DNA of 64,000 nt from Methanosphaera sp. BMS. GTDB lineage: Archaea > Methanobacteriota > Methanobacteria > Methanobacteriales > Methanobacteriaceae. Under the pieces are notes generated by a model. It was given only the letters and a program-made list of their open reading frames with translations, made no database searches and was not told the origin of the DNA. The stretch spans positions 1,550,001-1,614,000 of the forward strand of contig NZ_CP014213.1 in assembly GCF_003268005.1 (NCBI RefSeq). Reading direction: 5' to 3'. Positions 18,951-28,925 of this stretch are shown piece by piece; positions within the stretch are counted from its first letter, which is position 1; each line of letters begins with the position of its first letter. The position numbers and the translations under genes were made by a program.

Positions 18951-19175
18951 ATGAACGTTAAAACTAGAATGGTATTCACCTATAAAAGCAAGCAATTGGC
19001 TGAAATTGCTTATAATTCATTGTACCCGGACAATGAAAATCACATCGAAAGCTTCGTTGAAGACAATAGATTAACATGTATTATTGAAAACGAAAATATC
19101 GGCAGTGTACTTAACACCATTGAGGATTTGATTCAATGTGAAAAGGTTATTGAGGTAACTTCCGAAATTATTTAA
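18951..19175 (+). CDS. pcc1: KEOPS complex Pcc1-like subunit
   Basis: 74 residues with the size and pattern of archaeal Pcc1: a first strand of the type KTRMVFTYKSKQLAEIAYNS, then LYPDN, a central strand and a final helix with NTIEDLIQCEK, equivalent to the family's L-x-DDL segment. Pcc1 is the dimerisation subunit of the KEOPS complex that makes t6A37 in tRNA with Kae1, Bud32 and Cgi121, none of which is in this window. AAGGAA is the ribosome-binding site. The protein is short, so recognition is moderately certain. Confidence 0.65.
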   Translation: MNVKTRMVFTYKSKQLAEIAYNSLYPDNENHIESFVEDNRLTCIIENENIGSVLNTIEDLIQCEKVIEVTSEII

Positions 19176-19234
19176 TTGAGGGATATTCATGTATTGATAT
19201 TCAATACATTAAAAGAAAAAAAGAGTTGATGAGA

Positions 19235-20053
19235 TTATTGCTCATCTTCATTTAATACTTCAGGTACTTCTTCTTCAACTTCAGCATCATTTGCTTCTTC
19301 TGTTCCGAATACATCTTCAACATCTGATACTTCTTCATTTTCCTGAGGTACTACTTCCTGGTATTCATCGATGAATTGAACTTTTTCAACTGAATCTATG
19401 TTTTCATATGCTACACGTGCTACTTGGAATTTTGCTAATGTAACTTCTTGAACTGTTCTCTGTTCAAATCCTGCTAGTTTGTCGAGTATGATTTTAGCTG
19501 TGCCATCTTCTATTTCAACTTCTGTTTTTTCCAGGTTTATATTTGGATTTCCATAGTATACATCGATTAATCCTTTGATTTTTTCCACGTCATCTTCAAT
19601 TTTTTCTTCAATTACTACATCATATACTATGTCTTTGCCTGCTAATCTGTGGTTGAAGTCTACTCTTACTCTTCCGCCATCTACTGTTCTGACAATACCT
19701 TGTTGACCGTCTAGGCTTATAGGCATACCAGGGAATGGTCTGATGTTTTGTTGTTTGAATTCTTTCATTGGAATGAGTTGGATTAGACTTGGATCTTTTT
19801 TACCGAATGCATCTTCACATGGTATTTCGATTGTTTTTTCTTCTCCTACTTCTAAACCAATTAATTGATCTTGTAGAGCGGATAGTACTTGGTCTGCACC
19901 TACTGATAATACTATTGGATGGTAATCTTTACCTTCAACTTTGATTCCCGCTTCTTCAGCTACTTCTTCATAGGTTGTGTCGAACACTTCACCGTTTTGC
20001 TGTACTTTTCCTGTGTAGTTTAATCTTATAAAATCATTTTCTTCTATTGGCAT
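19235..20053 (-). CDS. FKBP-type peptidyl-prolyl cis-trans isomerase (SlyD-like, long form)
   Basis: 272 residues. An FKBP domain with an insert-in-flap chaperone domain occupies about 1-150 (DFIRLNYTGKV; GEVFDTTYEE; LSVGADQVLSALQDQLIGLEVGE; an IF-domain stretch; FNHRLAGKDIVYDV), followed by an archaeal C-terminal domain (about 150-235) and a very acidic tail (about 236-272, mostly Glu and Asp). It acts as a cytoplasmic folding helper. Its start overlaps the stop of the upstream nucleotidyltransferase by 10 bases, and AGGAG stands 12 bases before the ATG, so the two genes form an operon. Confidence 0.93.
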   Translation of the reverse strand: MPIEENDFIRLNYTGKVQQNGEVFDTTYEEVAEEAGIKVEGKDYHPIVLSVGADQVLSALQDQLIGLEVGEEKTIEIPCEDAFGKKDPSLIQLIPMKEFKQQNIRPFPGMPISLDGQQGIVRTVDGGRVRVDFNHRLAGKDIVYDVVIEEKIEDDVEKIKGLIDVYYGNPNINLEKTEVEIEDGTAKIILDKLAGFEQRTVQEVTLAKFQVARVAYENIDSVEKVQFIDEYQEVVPQENEEVSDVEDVFGTEEANDAEVEEEVPEVLNEDEQ

Positions 20054-21159
20054 ATTATCTTATTATCTCCTATTGAATTATTATTTAAATTATTTTTAAA
20101 TTTACTAAGAGTTTCTTCATTTTTATATCCTAATACTCTAATTTTCTGAGGATAGTTATTTATATATTTATGTATCTCATCCTTTAAAATACCTGTTTCC
20201 AATACACTTAGTATTCTCTGTTTTCTATGGGTACTGAATCCTTGAGATATGTTCTCCAATATACTTGAAACATCCTCAAACGGCCGGTTGTTGATAATAT
20301 TTTCAACCGTTTTGTCGTCCATCAGTGTTAAATTGGATAACTTTTCTTCGTCAAAGGTATTGACGTTATCTAATAGAATCCTTTCAGCCCTGTATTCATG
20401 TAATGGGGCTTTGGATTCACTGATGGCCTTTTTTAAAGTATCTATGGTGTTCTGTGGCAGCATGTCATCAAGATTGTCAAAGTCCTTGTTGGATATTTTT
20501 TCTCTGATTAGACTACCACTGACATTCTCCAGACGAGGAATAAAAATAAATTTACCCTTGTAATCAAAATCTAGTTTTGTTAATGACTTAGCTAATGAAA
20601 CAATAACGTAATCGTCATTTGATAGCTTTCCATCAAGCAGCACTTTTTTATCGTCCATTGATATAATTTTGTATGGCCGTGGTGCTACTGGCTTACCATT
20701 ATTTATGTAGTTCAATATATTTTTAAATTTCGCATCCTGACTGATGTATCCACGTGGTATGTAATCAGCATTTAATGTTTTAAAAAGTAATGACAGACAC
20801 AACGAGTACTGTCCTGAACCCATAACTCCCATAGGTGGGCCTTCTATAGCAATGTCGGCACCCAAGCTGATTGCCAGATTTGCCCTGTTGTAACGATCAA
20901 GTATATATGGAAGTCCTCTACCGTTGCGTTCAAACAAGCCCGGTATTATAGCTACAAATAACGCTTCAGGATGTAGGCGTTTTGCCTCCTGCATACAATA
21001 TAAATGACCATTATGCAATGGAGAGTACTCCGTGAAATCTGCTATCACGGGGGTGATATTTTTATTACATGACATCTCGATTTTTTCCATATCCAAGTCC
21101 TTATAAAACTGTCTTTTATCTTCAAGTAATATATTTTCAACATAATCTTCTATCATCAT
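20044..21159 (-). CDS. HxGH nucleotidyltransferase-like protein (TmcAL/DUF795 type)
   Basis: 371 residues. The N-terminal Rossmann-like nucleotidyltransferase domain carries HNGH (His49-His52) in FTEYSPLHNGH and a late SGSLIREK motif (about residue 215) equivalent to the ISSTxxR site of this superfamily. It resembles the bacterial tRNA-Met cytidine acetate ligase TmcAL and archaeal DUF795 proteins. The C-terminal third (about 230-371) is helical and of unknown role. It overlaps the FKBP gene by 10 bases. Substrate not certain; many archaea use TmcA for ac4C, so a different RNA or nucleotide target is possible. Confidence 0.65.
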   Translation of the reverse strand: MMIEDYVENILLEDKRQFYKDLDMEKIEMSCNKNITPVIADFTEYSPLHNGHLYCMQEAKRLHPEALFVAIIPGLFERNGRGLPYILDRYNRANLAISLGADIAIEGPPMGVMGSGQYSLCLSLLFKTLNADYIPRGYISQDAKFKNILNYINNGKPVAPRPYKIISMDDKKVLLDGKLSNDDYVIVSLAKSLTKLDFDYKGKFIFIPRLENVSGSLIREKISNKDFDNLDDMLPQNTIDTLKKAISESKAPLHEYRAERILLDNVNTFDEEKLSNLTLMDDKTVENIINNRPFEDVSSILENISQGFSTHRKQRILSVLETGILKDEIHKYINNYPQKIRVLGYKNEETLSKFKNNLNNNSIGDNKIICQ

Positions 21160-21247
21160 TTAAATACACACTTACCATAGAGCTCTAATTAAACATATGT
21201 TTAAAATACTATTAATAACTAAATAAGAATTAGAGTAGGTGGAAAGT

Positions 21248-22537
21248 ATGAACAACTTGATACTTAAGAATTGTAAATTTTCTGATAAGCAAATAAAAAA
21301 CATAATAATAGAAGATGGAAAAATAGCCAAAATTACAAAAACTTTAAGTAAATCCGACTTGACCAGTGACAATATAATAGATTTAAAGGAAAAATATGTA
21401 ATACCCGGACTTATAGATCCACACGTTCACTTCAGAGACCCCGGCTTAACATATAAGGAGGACTGGGCTTCAGGAAGTATGGCTGCAGCACACGGAGGAT
21501 ACACCACGGTAATCGATATGCCCAATACCAATCCACAGACGGATACCTTGAAAAATTTCAAAGAAAAAAAACAGATAGCCCTCAAGAAGTCATACTGTGA
21601 CTTTGCACTTCAGGCAGGCGTCAAATCAAAAAAGGATGTGGATGAGATAATGACCGAAAAACCTGCATCCTTCAAGATTTTCATGGATTTATACAGCGAT
21701 GATGAGTTGAATGAATTGTTCAGCCATATTGAGAATACGGGTAAGCTTCTATGTCTGCACTGTGAGGACCAGAAATTGGTGAACTATTACACGTCCAAAC
21801 TAAAGGAAAACCCCGACAATAAAAGTGACTGCAAGGCATACAGCCGGGCAAGATCGGAAATTGCCGAGCTGATATCAGTACATAAGGCCATGACCTATGC
21901 AAAAAAATATAACCTGCAATTACATTTATGTCACATTAGCAGCAATCAAACCCTCAAATATGTAGAGGCATATAAACAAGACATGAACATAAGCATAGAA
22001 GCAACCCCACATCACATCTTCCTTGATAACAGTACATACGACAGTTATGGTACAAAGGCCAAGACCAATCCACCACTTAGAAATAAGAAATATGCGTTAT
22101 GTGTAGATGATTTATGCAAGTTTGACAGCATCGGAACAGACCACGCACCTCATACACTTGAGGAAAAAACAAAGGATACCTGGACAACTGCTGCTGGAAT
22201 ACCGGGATTGGAGGTTACCATGAAACTGCTCTTATCACAGGTAAACAAAAACAAGCTAAGCTTAGATGAGATAATAAGATTAACCAGTGCCAATCCTGCA
22301 AGAATATTTAAGATAGAAAATAAGGGATTCATAAAGGAAGGCTATGATGCAGACTTATGTGTAATTGACATGGATAAATACGGAAAAGTAGACGTGGATG
22401 AATTTTATACACAGGCAAAATACACGCCATTTGAAGGTATGGAATATAACGGTGATGTCATCATGACAATTAACAGGGGAGAAATAATCTGTGAAGATGA
22501 TGAATTAATAAAACATGACGTCAAATACGTTTACTAA
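21248..22537 (+). CDS. pyrC: Dihydroorotase
   Basis: About 429 residues, class I (PyrC/allantoinase-like) amidohydrolase that cyclises carbamoyl aspartate to dihydroorotate in pyrimidine synthesis. Metal ligands are visible: DPHVHFRDPG (about residue 57), the Lys of SFKIFMDLY which is normally carboxylated, LHCED, LCHISS, and Asp in IGTDHAPH. The ATG at 21248 has AGGTGG five bases upstream; the GTG at 21239 is within that site. It ends with a run of eight T at 22553-22560, a likely terminator. Confidence 0.93.
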   Translation: MNNLILKNCKFSDKQIKNIIIEDGKIAKITKTLSKSDLTSDNIIDLKEKYVIPGLIDPHVHFRDPGLTYKEDWASGSMAAAHGGYTTVIDMPNTNPQTDTLKNFKEKKQIALKKSYCDFALQAGVKSKKDVDEIMTEKPASFKIFMDLYSDDELNELFSHIENTGKLLCLHCEDQKLVNYYTSKLKENPDNKSDCKAYSRARSEIAELISVHKAMTYAKKYNLQLHLCHISSNQTLKYVEAYKQDMNISIEATPHHIFLDNSTYDSYGTKAKTNPPLRNKKYALCVDDLCKFDSIGTDHAPHTLEEKTKDTWTTAAGIPGLEVTMKLLLSQVNKNKLSLDEIIRLTSANPARIFKIENKGFIKEGYDADLCVIDMDKYGKVDVDEFYTQAKYTPFEGMEYNGDVIMTINRGEIICEDDELIKHDVKYVY

Positions 22538-23034
22538 AAATCTCCAACCACCTTTTTTTTAATAAGATAATTAAAGCATTAATTTAAACACCAGAAATAA
22601 CAACGTCCTTGATTCTTAATTGATTAAATGCATCAAAAAGATGTTCTTTTTTAATAATTTAAAGCATTATTCAATAGTTAATTATGAAATTTTGTATTGA
22701 AATTGAAAATATACCTAAAAAGGCTTTGTTAAAAATGAGTTATGAATTTAAAAAGATTTTAAAAAATAGAGAAATAATATGAAGGAATATAATGACTCCC
22801 AAGTAGCATTATAATTCCTTATGTTATTCCCAGTAAAAGTATATAATAGCTTTATTATGGATGATGCAGATCGTACCTAGTTTACCTTGGTAATACTGGT
22901 CGTATCTTGCTCATATTCATTAATAAACCATTATTGAATATATTACTATACTTAAGTTTACTTGGAAACTCTATAATGATATATGTATATCATCATATAT
23001 AAATATTCCTTCATATCACCTTAATCAAAAATGC
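22538..23034. other. Intergenic region with several stem-loops downstream of mcrA
   Basis: No gene seen. The region separates convergent pyrC and mcrA. A T8 tract at 22553-22560 should end the pyrC transcript. Inverted repeats are: 22782-22794 with 22807-22820 (13 paired bases with one bulge), 22882-22893 (TTACC/GGTAA), and 22976-22993 (arms ATGATATA and TATATCAT, two-base loop). The last is about 40 bases past the mcrA stop and may end or protect that transcript. Confidence 0.6.
22976..22993 (-). terminator. Hairpin just downstream of mcrA
   Basis: Perfect 8-bp arms with a two-base loop, 42 bases past the mcrA stop codon on the minus strand. Possible 3-prime end structure of the operon mRNA. 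No long T tract follows directly, so it may stabilise rather than terminate. Confidence 0.35.
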
Positions 23035-24693
23035 TTATAAAGCTGGGTTGATTAAGTCACGTTCACCGCTAGGCATAAATTCTCTGATTGCACCTTTTGC
23101 GATACATTCTCTTGGGTTAGCCCAATCGAATAATAAGTTTTTGTCAGCAAATGCAACTTTTATGAGAGGGTTGAGTGTGAAAGCGTCTCCTCTAGCTGCG
23201 TGTGGTGCTTGAGCAATACCTGCGTATTCAGGTTGGTGACCTACGTTCATTGCGTAGTTAGGGTAGTTAGGACCTCTTAATTCGTGGATGAGACCTTCGT
23301 CACTTCTGATAGCGAGTGAGTTGGATGAACCACATTGATCTTGTAAGTCGTAACCGTAGAATCCTAATCTGCTGTGACCTTCTTTGTGTAATAATTGACT
23401 TAAGTACCATCCGTTTACACCAGCGTTTGAGTTACCGGTAGCGAATGCTACTGAACAACCTGCACCTGCTGCAGCTACACATGCTCTTTGTGATCCACCG
23501 AAGTGGTCTTCGAGTGCTGCTGGGGTTTCGTATTGTTCTAATGCGTATAAAGTTACTTCACTTGCAATGTCTTTTACTACATCAACGGAAGCATCAGCTT
23601 GACATAATCCACCATAGTTTGTTTCTACGTAATCTTTACCGTAGTATATGAAGTCATCTAAGATTTCGTCGGTGTATGCTGCGGTAGCATATTGTGTGAA
23701 TCCTACACCACCAGACATGTATGAACCTAACCATACTTGGTCGTATAATGGTGATGCTGCACCGATTACTTCTAATGTTACTTTAGCAGGGTCGTCAGAT
23801 GTTCTGCTGGTTTGTACCATATCTGAGAATGCACCGAAGGTTACACCTCCAGGTTCGTTAGGACCTCTTGCTCTTCTTGATGGCATTGCACTAGCCATAG
23901 ATACTACGTCTGCGTGTTTTGCAGCGTATGAGAAGTCAGCAATAGCAGCTTCTCCTGCACATAATTTGTATGCAGAAATGAAACTCATACCGATTTGCAT
24001 AGCAGACCATCTTGAGGTTGTACCACCGTCACAAGCACGTACTACTAAAGTAGGTACTCTTGATACTTGGTATGTTTTTTTACCTATGTATTTTTTGAGC
24101 ATTTCAGCTTGTTCTTCAGGGAATTCTTTGTTGATGTCGATTACGAATCTCTGATCTAATTGGTCGAGTAAGTCATCGTCACCAGTAAAGATTTTTGCGT
24201 ATGAATCTACAACGAGTCCAGGGTCTACTTCAACCATGTGTTCTTGTACAACTGCTCCTCCAGGGAGTGCGTGGTTGATTGTTTCGAGGTATTCGTTGAT
24301 TGTTTCAGGAGTTACTTCTACACCAAGTCTTTGTTCGAGTACTCCGTGAGCTGTGTCCATACCTACAATTACAGTTCTTTTAATATCGTCAACTAATTGT
24401 TGGATAGCAGAGTTGTTACAGAAGTGAAGGTCGTCTCCTTCTACGTATGTGTCTGTTCCAGATACTTGGTAAGCCATTAATTTTCTTTGTCCAAGAGGTA
24501 CCCCAATATCTGGGTTGTAGAATGGTAATCCTCCACGAGCTTCCATAGCTTTTTCTGCTTGTTCATTAAATTCTCTTTTTCTTGCGGATTGTTCCCATCC
24601 ACCGTAGCAGTAATATTTAGTGTTTTGTTCTTCAGGGTCTTCGTCAAATTTTTCTTGTAAAGCCTTTAAGAATAATTTTTTCTCATTATCCAT
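23035..24693 (-). CDS. mcrA: Methyl-coenzyme M reductase, alpha subunit (mrt type by operon order)
   Basis: 552 residues, the catalytic alpha subunit that binds F430 and releases methane from methyl-CoM and CoB. Visible key residues: the axial Gln near 150 (GGAVVQEH), His260 (site of N-methyl-His), Arg274 in [12 protein letters not shown] (site of methyl-Arg), Gln402 (methyl-Gln), Gly447 in [11 protein letters not shown] (thioglycine) and Cys454 (methyl-Cys in some species). All sites are intact; whether each is modified cannot be seen. It overlaps the stop of mcrG by one base (TAATG), so translation is coupled. Operon order B-D-G-A without C matches the MCR II (mrt) isoenzyme. Confidence 0.97.
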   Translation of the reverse strand: MDNEKKLFLKALQEKFDEDPEEQNTKYYCYGGWEQSARKREFNEQAEKAMEARGGLPFYNPDIGVPLGQRKLMAYQVSGTDTYVEGDDLHFCNNSAIQQLVDDIKRTVIVGMDTAHGVLEQRLGVEVTPETINEYLETINHALPGGAVVQEHMVEVDPGLVVDSYAKIFTGDDDLLDQLDQRFVIDINKEFPEEQAEMLKKYIGKKTYQVSRVPTLVVRACDGGTTSRWSAMQIGMSFISAYKLCAGEAAIADFSYAAKHADVVSMASAMPSRRARGPNEPGGVTFGAFSDMVQTSRTSDDPAKVTLEVIGAASPLYDQVWLGSYMSGGVGFTQYATAAYTDEILDDFIYYGKDYVETNYGGLCQADASVDVVKDIASEVTLYALEQYETPAALEDHFGGSQRACVAAAGAGCSVAFATGNSNAGVNGWYLSQLLHKEGHSRLGFYGYDLQDQCGSSNSLAIRSDEGLIHELRGPNYPNYAMNVGHQPEYAGIAQAPHAARGDAFTLNPLIKVAFADKNLLFDWANPRECIAKGAIREFMPSGERDLINPAL

Positions 24694-25490
24694 TATTTAC
24701 CACCTAATTTACTTTGTAAATCTTTGTTGAATACTTCTAATCCGTATCCACCGTCAGTTCTTGCGAAGTGGATTTCTTCAACTACTTTGATAACTTCTGG
24801 GTCGTCTCTTAAACTTATGTTGTCACTTCTGTAAATAGTTGTGATTTCTTTAAGTTTATCTTCTGGTAAAGGTTCTCCTACTGATATAGGTTCGTCAAGT
24901 TCTACACCTACTTGGTCTTTTACGTATTTAACTACTCCTTCATCTTCGTCAAATACATATCTTTGTAATGCGTCGAACATTAAACCGTTTTCATCAAGTC
25001 TTAATGAGTGACCGTGTACGGTTGCTCCTCTTAAACCTGTTTTTGCTGGATCAAAGAATTCTGATTCAATTAATAATTTTGAGGTTTCTTCGAGGTCTGA
25101 TTCTCTCATTTCTACTACTTGTCTTCCTGAGAGTGTACCGGTATCTACTCCTCTGAATCTTCTCATGTATGATCTTGCTCTGTCGTATGGTTGAGCTGGT
25201 GCGTTATACATGGAGTCTGCGAATTGTACGTATCTTATACGAATTCCTTTTTTAGCTCCGTCGATAGGTTCAACGAAGTCTTTCATATCATCTGCTTCAA
25301 AGTCCATTTCATCTAGAGGTGGGTGTACTGTTTTGTAACCTTCCCCTGGGTTTCTGTGACTTAAAAGTTTTACTATGTCATCATCTGCTATACTTCTTAG
25401 TATTTCGAGTTCATAATCTGGGTTTAAGTGTTTTTTACGGTTTTCCGCAATCTTACTTTCCCCAGGATAAAATTGTACGTCATATGCCAT
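24693..25490 (-). CDS. mcrG: Methyl-coenzyme M reductase, gamma subunit (mrt type by operon order)
   Basis: 265 residues, the gamma subunit of the MCR hexamer. Typical features are the N-terminal [18 protein letters not shown] near 43-53, and the F430-contacting [14 protein letters not shown] segment near 155-168. The length fits the family. It starts 6 bases after the stop of mcrD, and its stop overlaps the start of mcrA. There is no mcrC between mcrD and mcrG, unlike the classical mcrBDCGA operon. Confidence 0.97.
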   Translation of the reverse strand: MAYDVQFYPGESKIAENRKKHLNPDYELEILRSIADDDIVKLLSHRNPGEGYKTVHPPLDEMDFEADDMKDFVEPIDGAKKGIRIRYVQFADSMYNAPAQPYDRARSYMRRFRGVDTGTLSGRQVVEMRESDLEETSKLLIESEFFDPAKTGLRGATVHGHSLRLDENGLMFDALQRYVFDEDEGVVKYVKDQVGVELDEPISVGEPLPEDKLKEITTIYRSDNISLRDDPEVIKVVEEIHFARTDGGYGLEVFNKDLQSKLGGK

Positions 25491-25496
25491 TTACAA

Positions 25497-26003
25497 TCAC
25501 CTGATATATTTAACAGTTTCTGATGATTTTGCATTTGGATCAACTAATCCGATAAGTCTAGAATCGATTTTATCCTCAAAACCTTTTCCGTATTTCATGT
25601 AATCTGATACGGATGTTTGTGTTTTGGTGAAAACACCGACTTTCAAATCATATCCGAAACTTAGTGTGTTTTCTAAAATTTCATCTACCTTTTCTACAAA
25701 ATCTTCAAGATTGTCTAATTGGACAGTCAATATTATTTCACCAACAGATACCCTTAGCGGTACGTCATTACCTTTGACATTGATTGTCTTTCTGTCAGTA
25801 TGATTAACCGGCAATCCTCTGGCAGGACCGAAGTTAACTACCGTAGGCAATGATTCCCCATTAATTAAAACTCTCAAAACTCCATCTAAAACCATGACTT
25901 CATTCAAAATACTTTCCGCCGTTTCTGGTTTCAATATCCGATATGGAAATATCTTTACATCGGTTGCTTTAATTATATTTGATTCGTCTATATCTGTTGA
26001 CAT
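25497..26003 (-). CDS. mcrD: Methyl-coenzyme M reductase operon protein D
   Basis: 168 residues, McrD family. It is not part of the purified hexamer; it is thought to help assembly or F430 loading of MCR. Features include the N-terminal DVKIFPYRILKPETAE and the central GPARGLPVNHTDRK. AAAGGATG precedes the ATG. It sits between mcrB and mcrG with short gaps (17 and 6 bases). Confidence 0.93.
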   Translation of the reverse strand: MSTDIDESNIIKATDVKIFPYRILKPETAESILNEVMVLDGVLRVLINGESLPTVVNFGPARGLPVNHTDRKTINVKGNDVPLRVSVGEIILTVQLDNLEDFVEKVDEILENTLSFGYDLKVGVFTKTQTSVSDYMKYGKGFEDKIDSRLIGLVDPNAKSSETVKYIR

Positions 26004-26020
26004 AACATAACATCCTTTAA

Positions 26021-27349
26021 TTAGATTTTATCTTTTATTTGACTAGCTCCTTCAGCAACATATTTTACTGGTTCTCTTAAGTTATCTACATTACCATATA
26101 CTTCTCCAACTAATCCTGATGTAGCTTCTACAGAGAACATCTGTGTACCTGCATCTAAGGACATAGCTGCTGCGTTACATGGAATTGCGTAACCTTTACT
26201 GTGTCTTGTTACTACGTGGTTACCGTTGAATACACCAGGTCCTCCTCCACCGTATATACCGTGTGAGAAGAAACTCATACCTACACCTGTACCCATTACT
26301 CTACCAAAGTCTACACCAGGTAATCCTGCTTCGTATTCTAAGATATCGTTAAAGTATAAAATGGATGATGCAATACCTTGTGCTGCTCTTGCTGCACCTA
26401 CGTTTACAATAACAGATGCTACGAGACCTGCTGCTGCATATGCATTCCATAATGCCCAGTCAGCTGGTTCATATAATTTGTATCCGGATGGTAATGTTTC
26501 TTTTACTTTGATTACTCCATCGTCTTCTGCTCTTGCTAATAATGAAATAACAACGTCACCAAGGGTTCCTTTACCGTTTTCTTTTACTAAGTCGTAAACT
26601 AAGTTGTTTGCGTTTAATCCTTGGAATGCTAAACCTAAAAGGTGGCTTCTTTCGAATGCACCGATTGCGTCACCCATTTCGAAGGTAGCTGTTTGTTCTA
26701 ATATAGAGGATAAAGCTACTGCGTTGAGTGTGTTTTTCTTAGTAATTGCTACTACGTGGTTTGCTCCGATGTTTCTTAAACTGTAACCTAAACCTTCAAG
26801 GTGAGTGGTTTGACCTAATAAGGTTGTTAATGCTCCACCTAATTTAACGTTGTGTGGGTATCCACCCATAGCTGCGGTTTTTATTTCTACAGCTTGGAAT
26901 TTGTCAATGTCGAAAGTGTCTAATATAGCTTGGATTAATGCTGAACCTGTTGCGAGTGGTGCAACTGAGTAGTCACCAGCAATATCTAATCTTTCAGATG
27001 GTAATTGAACTAATAATTGTTTACCGCCGTTTAAGACTTCAACGTTGAGATCATCGTCATCGTTTACTTTTAACATTCTTCCAATTCTGCAAGCAATAGC
27101 ATCAGCATTGTCAACAATGTCTAATTCTAATTCTCTTCCTGGAATAAAGTTAGCTTTTCCACCGTAAGCTCCGTTTGCTAATGATTTTTCAATACCTGCA
27201 AGGTTTACAGCAACTGAACGCTTAATTTCTTGTATAATACTTTTTATTGTAGGGTTTACTACTGGACTAATTGCTTCTAGAGGTACTTGTTCTTCTAAAA
27301 GTTTTCCATCTACCCCATATAGATCTATTTTGTCTTCATATGTTGGCAT
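26021..27349 (-). CDS. mcrB: Methyl-coenzyme M reductase, beta subunit (mrt type by operon order)
   Basis: 442 residues, beta subunit and first gene of the operon. The CoB/F430-site region with [20 protein letters not shown] (about residues 360-380) and HSKGYAIPC is intact. The N-terminal YEDKIDLYG is typical. GAGGTG lies about 10 bases ahead of the ATG at 27349. The operon promoter should lie in the 650-base divergent region upstream. Confidence 0.97.
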   Translation of the reverse strand: MPTYEDKIDLYGVDGKLLEEQVPLEAISPVVNPTIKSIIQEIKRSVAVNLAGIEKSLANGAYGGKANFIPGRELELDIVDNADAIACRIGRMLKVNDDDDLNVEVLNGGKQLLVQLPSERLDIAGDYSVAPLATGSALIQAILDTFDIDKFQAVEIKTAAMGGYPHNVKLGGALTTLLGQTTHLEGLGYSLRNIGANHVVAITKKNTLNAVALSSILEQTATFEMGDAIGAFERSHLLGLAFQGLNANNLVYDLVKENGKGTLGDVVISLLARAEDDGVIKVKETLPSGYKLYEPADWALWNAYAAAGLVASVIVNVGAARAAQGIASSILYFNDILEYEAGLPGVDFGRVMGTGVGMSFFSHGIYGGGGPGVFNGNHVVTRHSKGYAIPCNAAAMSLDAGTQMFSVEATSGLVGEVYGNVDNLREPVKYVAEGASQIKDKI

Positions 27350-28003
27350 TTATATGTACACCTCTTAAATAGTAAATTCATTAAGAAATGAATTATCATA
27401 TTCATTCCGGTCTATATGTCCACTTGAAAATCAATTATTAAAAAATATAGTTATAACTTCAACAACACTTAGTTGGTAAAAATGTTTATTGAATAAGTAT
27501 ATCCTTTATATCAATGATACTGCAATAATTAATTTAAAATACAAATAGACATACTCCCTCCAACTCTTATCTAAAAATACATTTCTATGTGTTCAAATAT
27601 TTATACAAAGAAAAAACTCCTAAGAACAAATGATTAACGATACAAAAATCACAACCCCTATATCATCATGATTAAAGTATCATATACATCAATCAACCTT
27701 AGGATGTAATTTACAACCGTTATTAGTACGTTTCTTATTTCATAGAGTAATACAAATAAACATCAATTTGAATACCTATGTTTGTGATAAATATTCTTAC
27801 AATTGAAATATTTAAAAAAGAAAACATATAAATGTTTTTATATTTTTAATTTATATATAAATGGGATATTTAGTATAAGATAGTTTAATATGATAAAATA
27901 GTCAACATAAAAAATTCATTAATTATTATACAAAGTGAAAAAATAGTTTACAAGTAATAAAGGATTATTTAATCAAAATTCTTTAAAAGAGTGGAGAAAA
28001 AAA
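27350..28003. other. Divergent regulatory region between mcrB and the radical-SAM-like gene
   Basis: No gene seen in 654 bases. It must hold the promoter of the MCR operon (minus strand; TATA-like TTATAACTATATTTTT near 27440) and that of the gene at 28004 (TATA-like TTTATATATAAATG near 27850). A perfect inverted repeat is at 27821-27838 (AAAACAT and ATGTTTT around ATAA). The length is unusual for such a gap and leaves room for regulators or a long leader. Confidence 0.5.
27821..27838. promoter_or_regulatory. Inverted repeat in the MCR divergent region
   Basis: 7-bp arms AAAACAT and ATGTTTT separated by four bases, directly upstream of the TATA-like stretch for the gene at 28004. Could be an operator; no homolog of the site was matched to a known regulator. 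Confidence 0.3.
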
Positions 28004-28903
28004 ATGATTGAAAAAATAGTTAAAAATCTGGAAAATGCGCGATTGTTTTTTGAAGACATGAAAATTTTATTATTCACTGATGATGATTGTATTAATATTT
28101 TATACAAGAAAGCTGCCGATATCAACATAAAAGAGCATGATGCGATAAAATTGGAAACGAAGATTTTTTACCCGCTTGTTTATAGTGTTCAGAGCAATTG
28201 TCCAACTTGTGGTTACCAGACTCCGGAAAGCCGCAGGGAGTATAATCCGGCATACATGGAAAGTGTGATTAAATACAATATAGATGTAATTAAATCATAT
28301 GATATTAAAAGAATTAACTGTTTACATATAGAGAACAATAAGAATTATGAAAGAGAGTTATTTTTGAAAATATTGAATAAATATGATATAGACAAAGCCA
28401 TCAAAATTGATGACATTAAAGAATTGGACATTATTGAAAAATATGATTTTGCCTCATTGATTATGGATTCCAAAAACCTCGAACTGTTCAAGTACCTTAA
28501 GGACAACAAGTCCATACAAAAAAGTTACCATATCACGGCAAACGTAGAAATCTATAACAACAATCTTGAAGAAAATATAGAATTCATCAATAATCTAAGA
28601 GAATATGATGTGGATGCAGTTGAGATAGTTGGTTATGATCCGTTTTATGACGATGTTCACGAGTACAATCCACAGTATAACAAAGAATACGTCAAGAGGG
28701 TAATTTCCACTTTGAGAATAATGTATCCTGAGTTGGAATTGAAAATATCCTATGCTACAAACGGATGCAACTATTTTGATGAAATTATACCGTTGGGAAT
28801 TAATTCAATAAATGGAATATACTGCAATAGGACAAACAAGTTGTTTAACATGGAAAAGATAATGGACATATTACAAAAAATACCTCAAAACCAGGAAAAG
28901 TAA
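28004..28903 (+). CDS. BioB/HmdB-like radical SAM fold protein with incomplete cluster motif
   Basis: 299 residues. The layout resembles biotin-synthase/HmdB-type radical SAM barrels: an N-terminal helical lead (DDDCINILYKKAADI), then a loop SVQSNCPTCGY where the cluster should bind, then REY and alternating strand/helix pattern with EIVGYDPF and EYVKRVISTLRIMYPELELKISYA. The canonical CX3CX2C would need Cys at 62, 66 and 69; residue 62 is Val, so only two cysteines remain. It may hold a cluster with another ligand or be a non-enzymatic relative. GTGGAG precedes the ATG. It is divergent from the MCR operon and ends in a strong terminator hairpin. Function unknown. Confidence 0.5.
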   Translation: MIEKIVKNLENARLFFEDMKILLFTDDDCINILYKKAADINIKEHDAIKLETKIFYPLVYSVQSNCPTCGYQTPESRREYNPAYMESVIKYNIDVIKSYDIKRINCLHIENNKNYERELFLKILNKYDIDKAIKIDDIKELDIIEKYDFASLIMDSKNLELFKYLKDNKSIQKSYHITANVEIYNNNLEENIEFINNLREYDVDAVEIVGYDPFYDDVHEYNPQYNKEYVKRVISTLRIMYPELELKISYATNGCNYFDEIIPLGINSINGIYCNRTNKLFNMEKIMDILQKIPQNQEK

Positions 28904-28925
28904 TACTTTTTAATAAAAAAGTATT
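28902..28925 (+). terminator. Hairpin terminator overlapping the stop of the radical-SAM-like gene
   Basis: Perfect 10-bp arms AATACTTTTT and AAAAAGTATT around a four-base loop, beginning inside the stop codon. T-rich first arm fits an archaeal oligo-T termination signal. Confidence 0.55.

Noticed and set aside
22862-22910. Possible C/D box small RNA (GATGATG on the plus strand)
   Set aside because: No D box or second pair of boxes at suitable spacing.
23648-24154. 168-codon plus-strand frame within mcrA
   Set aside because: Shadow of a strongly conserved gene; no family features.
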